Origin: a virus
IMG/VR virus record: IMGVR_UViG_3300029260_000255
Span: 1 to 34,956 of that record
DNA: 34,956 nucleotides
Reading direction: 5' to 3' (one strand)
Shown: positions 10,230 through 18,987 of the stretch, in pieces
Position numbering within the stretch: position 1 is the first letter of the stretch
How the letters are laid out: each line of letters begins with the position of its first letter
Notes under the pieces: model-generated
Told to the model about the DNA's origin: nothing
What the model saw: only the letters and a program-made list of their open reading frames with translations
The model's database searches: none
Translations under genes and position numbers: made by a program

Positions 10230-10507
10230 TATGCTATTACTATTGCAGAAACAGCTTTAGAAGGAATTACTTTGTAAACTACTCTTGTCCAAGAAGTTTG
10301 AAGAGCAAATACCATTGCGTCTTGAATTTCTTTTCTAACACTAAATGCTACTTGAGCTGCCGCTGTAATTGTTGCAGTGTTACCGTTAAGGTAAGTAATA
10401 ACTGTTTCTACATTTGTTGCGGTTGCAGCTGTTACTGACAGGACTTCATTTACGTTCAAAAGAACGTTCCCTGCGCCTGTAACTGGGATTGATAAGAATT
10501 TTTCCAT
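10229..10507 (-). CDS. Small virion-like protein (92 aa)
   Basis: The start is set at the Met at 10507 (MEKFLSIPVTG) because a -7 promoter element lies at 10541-10548; a longer frame to 10564 would begin upstream of transcription. The product is a compact protein with a beta N-terminus and a helix (VRKEIQDAMVFALQTSWTRV) near its middle. This order matches the end of the neighbouring 257-aa protein, which also has a C-terminal helix ending in xxSNWKHIV. The two genes overlap by one base. I recognise no family. A head-associated structural or decoration role is inferred from neighbours only. Confidence 0.7.
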   Translation of the reverse strand: MEKFLSIPVTGAGNVLLNVNEVLSVTAATATNVETVITYLNGNTATITAAAQVAFSVRKEIQDAMVFALQTSWTRVVYKVIPSKAVSAIVIA

Positions 10508-10540
10508 TTTATAAAAAGTTTTTAATGGGTTAATAAAGTA

Positions 10541-10548
10541 CAAAGATA
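10541..10548 (-). promoter_or_regulatory. Bacteroidota-type -7 promoter element TATCTTTG
   Basis: TATCTTTGT on the minus strand, 33 bases upstream of the Met at 10507, and a few bases beyond the T-tract of the terminator at 10552-10578. It decides the start of the 92-aa gene. Confidence 0.75.
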
Positions 10549-10551
10549 AAC

Positions 10552-10578
10552 AAAAAAAAAGCACCCTATTAAGGTGCT
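10552..10578 (-). terminator. Intrinsic terminator after the 251-aa gene
   Basis: On the minus strand AGCACC pairs with GGTGCT (6 bp, 7-base loop) followed by nine T. It is 24 bases downstream of the stop at 10603. Confidence 0.88.
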
Positions 10579-10602
10579 CTTTCTGTAGTATATAATAAGA
10601 AA

Positions 10603-11358
10603 TTATTTTTTCTTATTCATATTGTTTTTTAATAGCTTATAAGTTTCTACTCCATCATCTGTTTGAAAGTAAGAAGCTACAATATCATTAGGTTCTTCAC
10701 CATAAGGTACTGTTAACATTTTAGTTTTATTTTTAGATAAGTTAAAGTATACATCTCTGTTTTGATTTCTTAGTTGGATTAATTGACTTCCAAAAAATTG
10801 AACAACATCATCATACATTTGTAAAGCAGGATCATTTAATACGTCAATAAACTCTTCAGGATAATTTCTTGAGAAAACCAATATATCTCTTTTAAGTTCT
10901 GCTGTACTTAGTTTGTCTGAATTAGCACCAATAAGAACTCTTGCTACTGTTTCAAGCATTGCAATATCTAAGTCTCTTGCTAAAAGTTGAGCGTCTAAAA
11001 TTAATTCTTCAATTTCTAATTCTTCAGCAGCATCTTTTTTATTATCTATTTCTTCAAAGATCATTCCGTTACCTGGATGATAATGTAAAAATTCTTGAAG
11101 AACTTGATTAGCTCTATCTACACTTAAGAATCCATCTTCAAATACAACAGGTTCTAAAATAGCATTTCCATCTTGCTCATCTTCAAATGGGCTTTTTTGA
11201 TTTCTTGCATAACGAAGAGGTCTGTTTGTTCCTTTCTCTTCATCAAAATAAAGTAATGAGGTTCTTTTATTGTGGTTTGAGGCTAACATGAAGCATAATG
11301 GCGCCACGTCTCCTTTTAATCTGTACTGTTTTGTAACAGCGGTTTTTGTTTTTTTCAT
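10603..11358 (-). CDS. Conserved-looking phage protein of unknown function between capsid and head genes (251 aa)
   Basis: The N-terminal part contains RPLRYARNQKSPFEDEQDGN (residues about 47-66) and a following VVFEDGFLSV stretch; from memory, proteins with this segment are common beside capsid genes in marine and Bacteroidota phages, but I know no function. The rest is acidic and helical (EELEIEELILDAQLLARDL near 113-131) with a Lys-rich tail. No membrane segment or enzyme motif is seen. It is bracketed by terminators, one after the capsid gene and one after its own stop, so it is either made from read-through or from a weak promoter just upstream (an imperfect TAACTTTA lies at 11374-11381). 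A head-associated accessory role is the best guess. Confidence 0.7.
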   Translation of the reverse strand: MKKTKTAVTKQYRLKGDVAPLCFMLASNHNKRTSLLYFDEEKGTNRPLRYARNQKSPFEDEQDGNAILEPVVFEDGFLSVDRANQVLQEFLHYHPGNGMIFEEIDNKKDAAEELEIEELILDAQLLARDLDIAMLETVARVLIGANSDKLSTAELKRDILVFSRNYPEEFIDVLNDPALQMYDDVVQFFGSQLIQLRNQNRDVYFNLSKNKTKMLTVPYGEEPNDIVASYFQTDDGVETYKLLKNNMNKKK

Positions 11359-11380
11359 TGGATATAATTTAATTAAAGTT

Positions 11381-11408
11381 AAAAAAAGGGGAGGATTTCT
11401 CCTCCCCT
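11381..11408 (-). terminator. Strong intrinsic terminator after the major capsid gene
   Basis: The minus strand reads AGGGGAGGA, a 4-base loop, TCCTCCCCT (9 bp perfect, GC-rich), then a run of six or seven T. It starts 16 bases after the capsid stop. It is the strongest hairpin in the window. Confidence 0.93.
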
Positions 11409-11423
11409 CATAATTGTTATTTA

Positions 11424-12872
11424 TTAATCTCTAAATAAGAAGAAGTTGTTTGCACCTAAAGTACATACAGCTCTTTCAGATAAGAAATTAACAGTCATTG
11501 CATCTAAAGAAGATGTTCTTGCTCCACCAGCTGAACCAGTGATCCAAGTTTTGTAACGTCTATCTTCAGTTTCAGAAGCTCTGTATCTTACATGTAAGAA
11601 TGGTCTCTTAGCGTTCTTACCTAAGATTTGGTCATATACAGTAGTTGAACCAGCTGGAACCATAAGTCCATTGATTGCTCCTCCTGTTAAACCACCTCTC
11701 ATTGTAGGATCGTTTAAGTATTTCCAGTCAGACTTGTAGAAGTCATAACCTCTACGGAATCCTGTGAAACCTAAGTTTAAAGCCATTTCTTCGTCATTAT
11801 CAAATAAACCGTATGAAGTTCCTCCAGCTCCGTAAGAGTTTTGAGCAGCTAACATATCGTCAATATCAAATGAGAATTGTCTGTTACAGAAAATAACATT
11901 TTCTTCAATAGCACCTTGCTTATCTAATCTCTGGATAACACTGTCAAATCCTGCAAGAGCAACTGGGTTACCTCCATTCCAAACATTTCCTCTGTTATTA
12001 ACTACAAAGAAAATTCCTTCAGAACCTTTGTTACCCATACCTCCTGCTGCACCTAAAGCAATTGCTGCTGCACCAGAACCTGCTGCTGCTGGAACCGCTT
12101 CAACCATTGCAGTCTCAAGATAGTCTTCAAAACGAAGTCTTGTTTCGTGCTCAGATTTTAAGTACCATAGGTATCCTGTACCTCCGTTTTCTGTTTGAAT
12201 CTCAACCCATCCAATTTGTGCCATGTCAGAACCGCTTACTTCGTAAGTGTCTTTGATGATGATTGGAGAATTTTGGAAAATAAGGTCTTGAGCTTCTATT
12301 GATCCAGCCATACCTAAAGTTCCTTTTTGAAATTCAGAACCGTAAATAAAGATAGTACAATTAGCTGCTGCTAACATAGTTTTTCCTCCTGCCTCATAGT
12401 AAGCTACTGTTACTGCTCCATTTGCTGCATTTACTGCAGTTACAATTGCTTTGTTACTTAATACAGATCCTGCAGTCTCATCAGAGATCATAAGAGTCTG
12501 TCCAACTCTAATAGCTGAAAATCCATTTGCTGGAGCACTTGATGCTGGAGCAGGTGGGTTTTGTTGTGCTACTGGGATAGTCCATGTGTCAACAGCAACT
12601 CCAGGTGCTGCTGCAGATGTTGCTCCTGTGTATTTAGTATGTAACCTTCCTTGTTCAGCCCATTTAATAAGGTCTGAGTTTGAAGGCATTTCAGCGCCTA
12701 CCATTCTTAAGAATGATGCTACTGTTCTATTACCATAACGCTCAAATTCTTTCTCGTATGTATCTGGAAGATACTGATTAAGAAAATCAAAGTTAGTGAT
12801 GTAGTTTGTTGCTAAGGCTACTTGCTGGCCACTTGGCTGCAAGTCAAAGCCTGGGGGTGTAATTACTGGCAT
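11424..12872 (-). CDS. Major capsid protein (482 aa)
   Basis: The gene follows the acidic scaffold gene and ends at a very strong terminator, the usual place and expression pattern of a major capsid gene. The N-terminal part (YEKEFERYGNRTVASFLRMV, residues about 39-58) and C-terminal part (FLSERAVCTLGANNFFLFRD) resemble capsid proteins of crAss-like and marine Bacteroidota podovirus-like phages as I remember them; length is within that range. Residues about 118-180 contain a beta module (RVGQTLMISDETAGSVLSNK) like that in other virion proteins here. Codon use is somewhat more GC-rich and Ala/Gly-rich than its neighbours, as expected for a highly expressed gene. HK97-type fold is inferred, not visible. 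No promoter is seen in the 20 bases upstream, so it is probably co-transcribed with the scaffold gene. Confidence 0.85.
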   Translation of the reverse strand: MPVITPPGFDLQPSGQQVALATNYITNFDFLNQYLPDTYEKEFERYGNRTVASFLRMVGAEMPSNSDLIKWAEQGRLHTKYTGATSAAAPGVAVDTWTIPVAQQNPPAPASSAPANGFSAIRVGQTLMISDETAGSVLSNKAIVTAVNAANGAVTVAYYEAGGKTMLAAANCTIFIYGSEFQKGTLGMAGSIEAQDLIFQNSPIIIKDTYEVSGSDMAQIGWVEIQTENGGTGYLWYLKSEHETRLRFEDYLETAMVEAVPAAAGSGAAAIALGAAGGMGNKGSEGIFFVVNNRGNVWNGGNPVALAGFDSVIQRLDKQGAIEENVIFCNRQFSFDIDDMLAAQNSYGAGGTSYGLFDNDEEMALNLGFTGFRRGYDFYKSDWKYLNDPTMRGGLTGGAINGLMVPAGSTTVYDQILGKNAKRPFLHVRYRASETEDRRYKTWITGSAGGARTSSLDAMTVNFLSERAVCTLGANNFFLFRD

Positions 12873-12892
12873 TTTGTTTCTTTTTTATTAAT

Positions 12893-13999
12893 TTATAATT
12901 TTTTTGCACTTCTAATTTTGAGTCCACTTCCACTGCCTGTATCGCTTACAGCTCTAATCTTCAATCCATCTTTACTAAAATTCTGTGGGGTTGGACGCAT
13001 ATCCATATTAATGTTTTTTGATTTTTTAGAAACATTTTCTACAGTTTGTGTCATACCCTGATTGTAAAAGAATTCAGCAAATTTGTCAAGATTCATAGCT
13101 ACTGACATTGCTCTATGATAACCTTTAGCGTCATTCATCAGTCCCGATTCCTTATCCATGAATTTATCCACGAAATTGTTTACGTTAGACTGTTTACTTT
13201 TCAGCTCCTCGTTATCACCAGGTTTAAAGACCATACTTTTATCTCCGATATTGAACTCAAAACCTTTGAACTCATCGTTAAAGACCTCATCAGTCTTATC
13301 TAAAAAGTAATCATACCTTTTCTTCTGTGCTTCTTTTGCAGTAGTAGATTCCTCTACATAACTTTTATAGCTATTAAAATTCTCAAGTTGATCTGCAGAT
13401 AATCCATCCCCACTTGACTCAAGAGGAATGTTATATTTATCTTTCTGTTCATTTAAAAACTTTTTAGCCTTTACAAGTTCTCTTTTTTTAGCTAACTGAC
13501 TTTTCTTAATATCTTTAGGATCATCTAAGTCTTCATCATACGAAAACTTATCCTCAATAATATCTTGAATATCTATTGCATCTAATCCTTCTTCTGTAGA
13601 TGAATAATACTCAGTTAGTATTTGATCGCCATCCATATCAGTGTAATCTTTTTGTAATCTTACAAAGTCTTGAATACTACGACCAGTTTCTTTTTTGTAC
13701 TTAAAATACGCTGATACATCTTCAGGTAATTCTTCATTTGATTCTTTCGTTTCAAACAATTGATCTACCGATTCGATATCTTTATCGTATCTATTTTTAA
13801 TATATGAAAGAACGTCTGCGTCATTTAACTCTGGCGCTGAAGTTTTTTCTGTAGGTATTTCTACCTTATCTATTTTTTCTTCTTCACTTACTGGATCAAA
13901 CTTCTCTTCATGCTCCTTAAGTAATTGCTCTTCTACTTCTACTTTGGATTTTTCAATCCCACTAACGTCCTTGACGATAAATTTTTCTTGGTTTTCCAT
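12893..13999 (-). CDS. Scaffolding protein (368 aa)
   Basis: Highly charged, acidic, Glu/Asp/Lys-rich and mostly helical, with a coiled-coil-like middle (KKSQLAKKRELVKAKKFLNE) and a basic C-terminus ending in LKIRSAKKL; a repeat of GLKIR occurs twice near the end (GLKIRAV and GLKIRSA). Acidic body plus basic C-terminal capsid-binding tail is the usual design of phage scaffold proteins, and the gene sits between portal and capsid genes. No serine-protease motif is seen, so a separate prohead protease is not evident here. A consensus -7 element (14020-14027) lies 21 bases upstream, so this gene heads a scaffold-capsid unit. The function is inferred from composition and position. Confidence 0.75.
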   Translation of the reverse strand: MENQEKFIVKDVSGIEKSKVEVEEQLLKEHEEKFDPVSEEEKIDKVEIPTEKTSAPELNDADVLSYIKNRYDKDIESVDQLFETKESNEELPEDVSAYFKYKKETGRSIQDFVRLQKDYTDMDGDQILTEYYSSTEEGLDAIDIQDIIEDKFSYDEDLDDPKDIKKSQLAKKRELVKAKKFLNEQKDKYNIPLESSGDGLSADQLENFNSYKSYVEESTTAKEAQKKRYDYFLDKTDEVFNDEFKGFEFNIGDKSMVFKPGDNEELKSKQSNVNNFVDKFMDKESGLMNDAKGYHRAMSVAMNLDKFAEFFYNQGMTQTVENVSKKSKNINMDMRPTPQNFSKDGLKIRAVSDTGSGSGLKIRSAKKL

Positions 14000-14019
14000 T
14001 TTATTTAATTTAATTTGTG

Positions 14020-14027
14020 CAAAGTTA
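14020..14027 (-). promoter_or_regulatory. Bacteroidota-type -7 promoter element TAACTTTG
   Basis: TAACTTTGC on the minus strand, in the short portal-scaffold gap, 21 bases upstream of the scaffold ATG. It would drive scaffold and capsid genes up to the terminator at 11381-11408. Confidence 0.75.
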
Positions 14028-14052
14028 ATACTAATTTAATTCTTTTTTTAAG

Positions 14053-16488
14053 CTATCTTGGATCAAATTCAGATAAATCAAAACCATCTAAGCTATCTTC
14101 ATTAGACTCAAAATTTATAGGCGTTCCTCCTGTTTTTCTTTGTTGAATCATTTTAGATTGTTGAGTTCCAGCTTGACTTATACGTTCAGCTTTTGCATCT
14201 TCTCTTTTATTTTCTCTTACATCAACTTGTTGTTCTTCCATTCCTCTTAACTGCATATTCATGTTAAACTCAACTTGCATTAATTGGCGCTTAAGATCTG
14301 CTTCATTTTTTTGTTTCTCAATTTCAAATGCTATCTCTGCCTGCTTAATTTGTATTTTAGCTTGTAGTTCAGCTTGAGTTTGTTGCATTTTAGCTTGAGC
14401 AGCTTGTTGTTGAAGTTGTTGTTGTTGCTGTCCTTGCATAGCTTGTTTCTGTTGTTCTTGCTGTTGAACTTCTGCTGCTCTTTGTTTTCTTTTTACTTTT
14501 AAAAGTTGATTAGCCATTTTTAAATTATTAATAGTTCTAATATCAATAGCATCTTCTAAATCAATTCCACCTTGTTGTAAAGACATTTGTATATTAGCTT
14601 CTAACTGAGACTTTTCTTCTTCATCTGGACTCATTTCAATAAATATACCAAAGTCATGAAGATAAAGATTTTTTATCTCTTCTAATATTGATAAATTATA
14701 TTTACCAATTTGCATAGCAAATTCATCTCTATTTTCAGCATACTCTAATACATCAGCAGTTCTTATAGATAAACATTCTGCTAAAGTTTTAGTTATGTAA
14801 AGACTTGATTGTAAAATATGTCGTGTAGCTACATTAGAATTTAAAGCTGCCAATTTCTGAACCCCAACTAAAGAATTAGGATCTGGCATACTTGCATCTC
14901 TTGCTTCATTAAGTCCAGTAACTTGTCTTAACATTCCTAAATAATGATTATAGTTCCCAATAAGCATTTGCATTTTACTTTGTCCACTGTTTGAAGTAAG
15001 TTGAGTAATTGGAACTTTAGCATTATTAAATTCTCCATCTTGAGTATAACTTCTACCAATAACGGAACCTGTTTGGAAATATAATCGTAATGCATCTTCA
15101 GGATTATAAGCCTGGCCAGTACCTAAGTCTATTTCACTTAATCCATCTGCATCTATAAACACACCATCTGGAACTACTTTAGCTACAACTTGTTGTATTT
15201 TTAAATGGCTTATTTGTATTAAATCAGCAAAAGGAATCATTCTTCTAACTAAAGATTCTAAATTTCCCTTATACATTCTTGGAGCACATGCCACATAATT
15301 AGGCATAGCATATTGGTTAGCAGAATTAGGTCTAACCATATTCTCCATCATTTTCCATTCCAGCATAATGTTTGTTCCCATAACCATAACACCCTCATAC
15401 CAAACATCAATTCTTTTTTCTACTCTTTCAAAATTACCCTCATCCATCATTTCTTGTGGAGGATTAAATTCATCATCTTTCTCTACAGTCTTAAAGTTGC
15501 CTTCAGCCATTTTCTTTTTCTTGTACACAAAACTGTTAGTACTTTTGTAATTAAAATATAATAAAGTACAAGTATCTCTTGAGAACATACTGTTGTTATA
15601 CATTGCTTGACTGTTATAGTAATCATACCAAGACTGACTATACTTGGATATTTCTTCCATTTGTTCAAGAGTAATAGTTGGATCAATTTTAACAACTTCA
15701 CCAATCGGAACTGTTTTTATTTCTCCCCAGTAAAAAGTATCTTTAAAATACGGATCTTCTGTGTAGCTATAAACAACATTAGCGGGATCTACATACTCAA
15801 CCTTTATACCATCTCCTTTTTGAAAAGTATGTTTAGCTATACCTACACCTAAAGTAGTAATATCAAGATCAATTCTTTTTCTTGTATCAGCATAATGATT
15901 TTCATTAAACATGGTATTAATAGCTATTTCATTTGCTATCTCAATCCCTGGTTTATAATTAAGCTGCATATATAATTCCATTTCAGCATCACTTGTTGGT
16001 AGTGTTTTAGGATCTACTTGAAACACTTCCATCTGAAAGTCTTTTTCTATTTGTTTAAATAAGTCTTGAGCTACAACATTAGTCTGAACCATTTTCTGAA
16101 ATTCATTTCTTTTTTCAGCTGACATTGCATCCATAGCAGTGCAATTAACTTTAAATAATCTATCTGACATCCCGTTAACTACTATATCTACAAACTTAGG
16201 AATAATTGGAACTGGTGTCCAATCTAAATTTAAATAAGACAAATCACCATCTACTGCTAATTCATTTTTGTATTTAGATACAGACTGTTCTCCACGTGCA
16301 TACAGCCTTAATCTATGAAATTCTCCCCACTGATCATAAAACCTACAACCACTTCCTTCCTTTCTAAACCACTCATATTGTATGGCTTGACCTACTATTA
16401 ATCCGAATTCAACTTTAGCTTTTTCTTTGTCAGGAGCAAATTGATCAGGGAAAGCAGTTGACCTTATATTTATTGTAACGTCTTTCAT
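14053..16488 (-). CDS. Portal protein (811 aa)
   Basis: Length, location between large terminase and scaffold, and sequence pattern fit a podovirus-type portal: an N-terminal FHRLRLYARGEQSVSKYK and VPIIPKFVDIVVNGMSDRLF segment (residues about 57-124) resembling portals of crAss-like and marine phages as remembered, then an alpha/beta wing, and a long C-terminal Gln-rich helical region (about 660-770, with QQQEQQKQAMQGQQQQQLQQ) that would form the barrel in the capsid. It forms the dodecameric DNA channel at the vertex and binds terminase. The start overlaps the terminase stop by four bases (ATGA), so the two are translationally coupled. A -7-like element lies inside the terminase end at 16529-16536. 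Confidence 0.88.
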   Translation of the reverse strand: MKDVTINIRSTAFPDQFAPDKEKAKVEFGLIVGQAIQYEWFRKEGSGCRFYDQWGEFHRLRLYARGEQSVSKYKNELAVDGDLSYLNLDWTPVPIIPKFVDIVVNGMSDRLFKVNCTAMDAMSAEKRNEFQKMVQTNVVAQDLFKQIEKDFQMEVFQVDPKTLPTSDAEMELYMQLNYKPGIEIANEIAINTMFNENHYADTRKRIDLDITTLGVGIAKHTFQKGDGIKVEYVDPANVVYSYTEDPYFKDTFYWGEIKTVPIGEVVKIDPTITLEQMEEISKYSQSWYDYYNSQAMYNNSMFSRDTCTLLYFNYKSTNSFVYKKKKMAEGNFKTVEKDDEFNPPQEMMDEGNFERVEKRIDVWYEGVMVMGTNIMLEWKMMENMVRPNSANQYAMPNYVACAPRMYKGNLESLVRRMIPFADLIQISHLKIQQVVAKVVPDGVFIDADGLSEIDLGTGQAYNPEDALRLYFQTGSVIGRSYTQDGEFNNAKVPITQLTSNSGQSKMQMLIGNYNHYLGMLRQVTGLNEARDASMPDPNSLVGVQKLAALNSNVATRHILQSSLYITKTLAECLSIRTADVLEYAENRDEFAMQIGKYNLSILEEIKNLYLHDFGIFIEMSPDEEEKSQLEANIQMSLQQGGIDLEDAIDIRTINNLKMANQLLKVKRKQRAAEVQQQEQQKQAMQGQQQQQLQQQAAQAKMQQTQAELQAKIQIKQAEIAFEIEKQKNEADLKRQLMQVEFNMNMQLRGMEEQQVDVRENKREDAKAERISQAGTQQSKMIQQRKTGGTPINFESNEDSLDGFDLSEFDPR

Positions 16489-18773
16489 GTAATTATTTGA
16501 CTTGTATTGCTTGAATTATTATATCTCGCAAAGTTAATACTTATTTTTGATTTTTCTTTAGAGGGTGTATATAAGTGCTTCTGATTAGCCATAATAGCTA
16601 ACCCCGAACTAATAGCAGCATCAAACTTAGTTCTATTGCTTATATCAAACTTAGCCCAATCTTCTAAAGTCTTTCCAAAATACATCACTCCCATGTCTCC
16701 TGGCTCACGATTATCTCCATTAAAATCTATACCTATATATTTTTCTATATACGATTCAATAGCTGATGCGTGTGATTGTTTAACATCTTCAGAAGTGTTA
16801 GGAATACCTCCTAATTCCTTTTCTGTTTTAGATAATTTAGTGTATACTTTATCTGGTCGATTTAATGAATAACCTCTGTATCCTCTATTTTTAAAATGAT
16901 AAAGTAATCGAGGTTTATTATTTTCACAAAGTATTGGCATTCCATAAAATATACACGCCATTAATACTTCTTCAAAAAATATTTCAGCAGTCTGAGGTCG
17001 AGCTATATACTCTAAAAAAAAATGATTAACTGGAGCTTGATCCATACTAAATTTAGTAAGACCATGTAATGATCCATTAGATCCTTTACCAACAACAACT
17101 CCAGATATATCATAAGAGTCACAACCGAATGAACCGATATGCTCATTACCTGGCTTCTTTTTTCCTCTTTCCATTATTACCTTATTATCCATTCCAGGAG
17201 GAGGAGTCCAACTTACTAAAAATCTTCCATGTTTGTTTGGCGACCATATTACTTTGCTATCTTTTATTCCGTTTTCCCAAGAAAAAGATCCTCTTGTAAT
17301 ATGATGATCTATTATTAAAGAATCATTATAATCTACTTGTTGATATATTTTTGTTAAATTAAATATAGACTGTTTACTTTCATCTCTAAACGCATGAGAC
17401 TCAGTACGAGGAAATTGCCTGTAAAATTCATTTAACGCATCAGGATCTTGAGATAAAGAAGCTACTTCATTTTCCCAATAATCTATAGCCCCTATACTAA
17501 TTAATTCTCCATCTATTCCCATGACAGGAGCTTTTGGAGTTTTAAATATAGGCATTCCATATCTGTCAATATATCCTTCAAAATTCCATTCCATAGGAAC
17601 AAATAAACAATACAATCCACTTTTTGTTTGTCCGTTAGCATTTCTTTTAGAAGGAAGTGAATCGTCAAAAAGAGATTTAAAATTTCTACCTCCTTTATCT
17701 AAAGCATTTGATGTTGATCCCATCATACATTTACCAATAACCTTACTACCTAATCGTAAGCATGTTTTAGTTACACGCCAGTTATTCAATATGTTATCTG
17801 GTCTTTCCCATTTACCACTTTCATCATGTAATAGTAACTGTAATTTTTCACCATCATAACTATTATCACCAGTGTTTTTCCAGTCAATAGTTGTATCTAA
17901 TCCCTCCAGTTCATCATCAGCGAGATTAAACATATTCTTTTTTGTAATTTTAGATGCAGGAACTCTATATGCTAATTCAGTTTTAGGTTTATCCATACCA
18001 TCTTGTATGGGTTTAAAAAAGAATGGATAATTCTTTGATATAGGGACAACTTTATCGGTAAACATTTTTTTAGCATCCGCCCCACTTTTGGAAAGTATTC
18101 CTATTCTTGAATCTTTAGTAATAGTAGCTTGATTAACTCCCTCACATGAACTCATAAAAGAAAATCCTGAACGTCTTATTTTTAAATAACACATACCGAA
18201 ACTTCGTTTATCAGCTTTACAAGCCTCCCAAAATAAATAAAAAATTCTATTAGCTTCCCTAAAGTCAGGGTTTCCTACATCAATTTTTGTCCATTGCAAG
18301 TACATGTAATGAGTCCCTGTTATATATGTAGGGCTCCCATTATTTATAAACCAATAACCCTGCTCTCTTCTATTAAATTCTTCTTCTATATAGTCTACCC
18401 ATTGAGACTTAAAATTAGCTGGAGTTTCATGCCATTGAAATATAGATTTAACTCTATTTAATTCTTTAGAAATTGGAGTTGTTTCCCAATACTGTTCTTC
18501 TTTAGTTTTAGATCTTTTATATATTTCTTTTGGAGGTTTTGGTAAGGCTATTTGTAATCCATTAATATTAATAATAGAACCTATCTGACCATTTTTAGAT
18601 ATAACAACTACATCGTATTTTTCATTATACCCATACAACCAAGACCTACCTCTATTTTTATTAGATATAATAGTATTAGGAATAAGTTTTGTTACTTCTT
18701 TATATAATTTATTTTGATCTTGATTCTGCAAATCCTTTAGGTGTATTATTTTTTCTTTCGGCAACATTACCAT
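16485..18773 (-). CDS. terL: Terminase large subunit (762 aa)
   Basis: DNA-packaging ATPase and nuclease. The ATPase half has a lambda-type deviant Walker A, KIRRSGFSF (residues 198-206, Lys at the first position rather than before Ser/Thr), a Walker B LLLHDE (313-318) and a coupling motif GSTSN (352-356). The nuclease half shows a first acid in GSFGCDSYD (Asp552), a second in ILCENNKP (Glu617) and a C-terminal Asp in KFDAAISSGLA (Asp718), the RNase H-like triad pattern. The start at 18773 (or the Met at 18767) overlaps the preceding 92-aa gene by about 60 bases; no in-frame Met lies further down before conserved-looking sequence, so the overlap is probably real. It is coupled to portal by an ATGA overlap. 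Confidence 0.92.
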   Translation of the reverse strand: MVMLPKEKIIHLKDLQNQDQNKLYKEVTKLIPNTIISNKNRGRSWLYGYNEKYDVVVISKNGQIGSIININGLQIALPKPPKEIYKRSKTKEEQYWETTPISKELNRVKSIFQWHETPANFKSQWVDYIEEEFNRREQGYWFINNGSPTYITGTHYMYLQWTKIDVGNPDFREANRIFYLFWEACKADKRSFGMCYLKIRRSGFSFMSSCEGVNQATITKDSRIGILSKSGADAKKMFTDKVVPISKNYPFFFKPIQDGMDKPKTELAYRVPASKITKKNMFNLADDELEGLDTTIDWKNTGDNSYDGEKLQLLLHDESGKWERPDNILNNWRVTKTCLRLGSKVIGKCMMGSTSNALDKGGRNFKSLFDDSLPSKRNANGQTKSGLYCLFVPMEWNFEGYIDRYGMPIFKTPKAPVMGIDGELISIGAIDYWENEVASLSQDPDALNEFYRQFPRTESHAFRDESKQSIFNLTKIYQQVDYNDSLIIDHHITRGSFSWENGIKDSKVIWSPNKHGRFLVSWTPPPGMDNKVIMERGKKKPGNEHIGSFGCDSYDISGVVVGKGSNGSLHGLTKFSMDQAPVNHFFLEYIARPQTAEIFFEEVLMACIFYGMPILCENNKPRLLYHFKNRGYRGYSLNRPDKVYTKLSKTEKELGGIPNTSEDVKQSHASAIESYIEKYIGIDFNGDNREPGDMGVMYFGKTLEDWAKFDISNRTKFDAAISSGLAIMANQKHLYTPSKEKSKISINFARYNNSSNTSQIIT
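16529..16536 (-). promoter_or_regulatory. Possible internal promoter TAACTTTG ahead of portal gene
   Basis: TAACTTTGC lies 41 bases upstream of the portal ATG but inside the end of terL, where it encodes part of INFARYN. It matches the motif used elsewhere in the window, but a chance match in coding sequence is possible. Confidence 0.35.
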
Positions 18774-18987
18774 CTAACAGTGATCTTTCTTCTTCTATTC
18801 TTTTTAATATTTCAAAAGCATCAAAAATAGCTAACTTTTTAGTTGCTGCTGCATTTTTTAATCTATCGGCCGCCAATGGATCTTCAGCTTCATACTTAAT
18901 AATATCTTCTTTAGCTACTTTAACTAATTGTTTAACAGCTTTTTCTCCAGCCTCTATTATGCTTAATTTAATTTCTCTTATGTCCAT
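18709..18987 (-). CDS. Small terminase subunit candidate (92 aa)
   Basis: A short, charged, all-helical protein (RLKNAAATKKLAIFDAFEIL at about residues 41-60, then KRIEEERSLL). It has no recognisable HTH, but its location directly before terL, with a long overlap of its 3' end with the terL start, is the usual place of a small terminase subunit. It begins at a TAATG overlap with the oxygenase gene stop. From memory, proteins with this helical pattern precede terminases in marine phages. The role is inferred from context; an unrelated small head-morphogenesis protein is the alternative. Confidence 0.65.
   Translation of the reverse strand: MDIREIKLSIIEAGEKAVKQLVKVAKEDIIKYEAEDPLAADRLKNAAATKKLAIFDAFEILKRIEEERSLLDGNVAERKNNTPKGFAESRSK

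Noticed and set aside
11374-11381. TAACTTTA as a promoter for the 251-aa gene
   Set aside because: The final G of TAnnTTTG is missing; kept only as a remark in that gene's entry.
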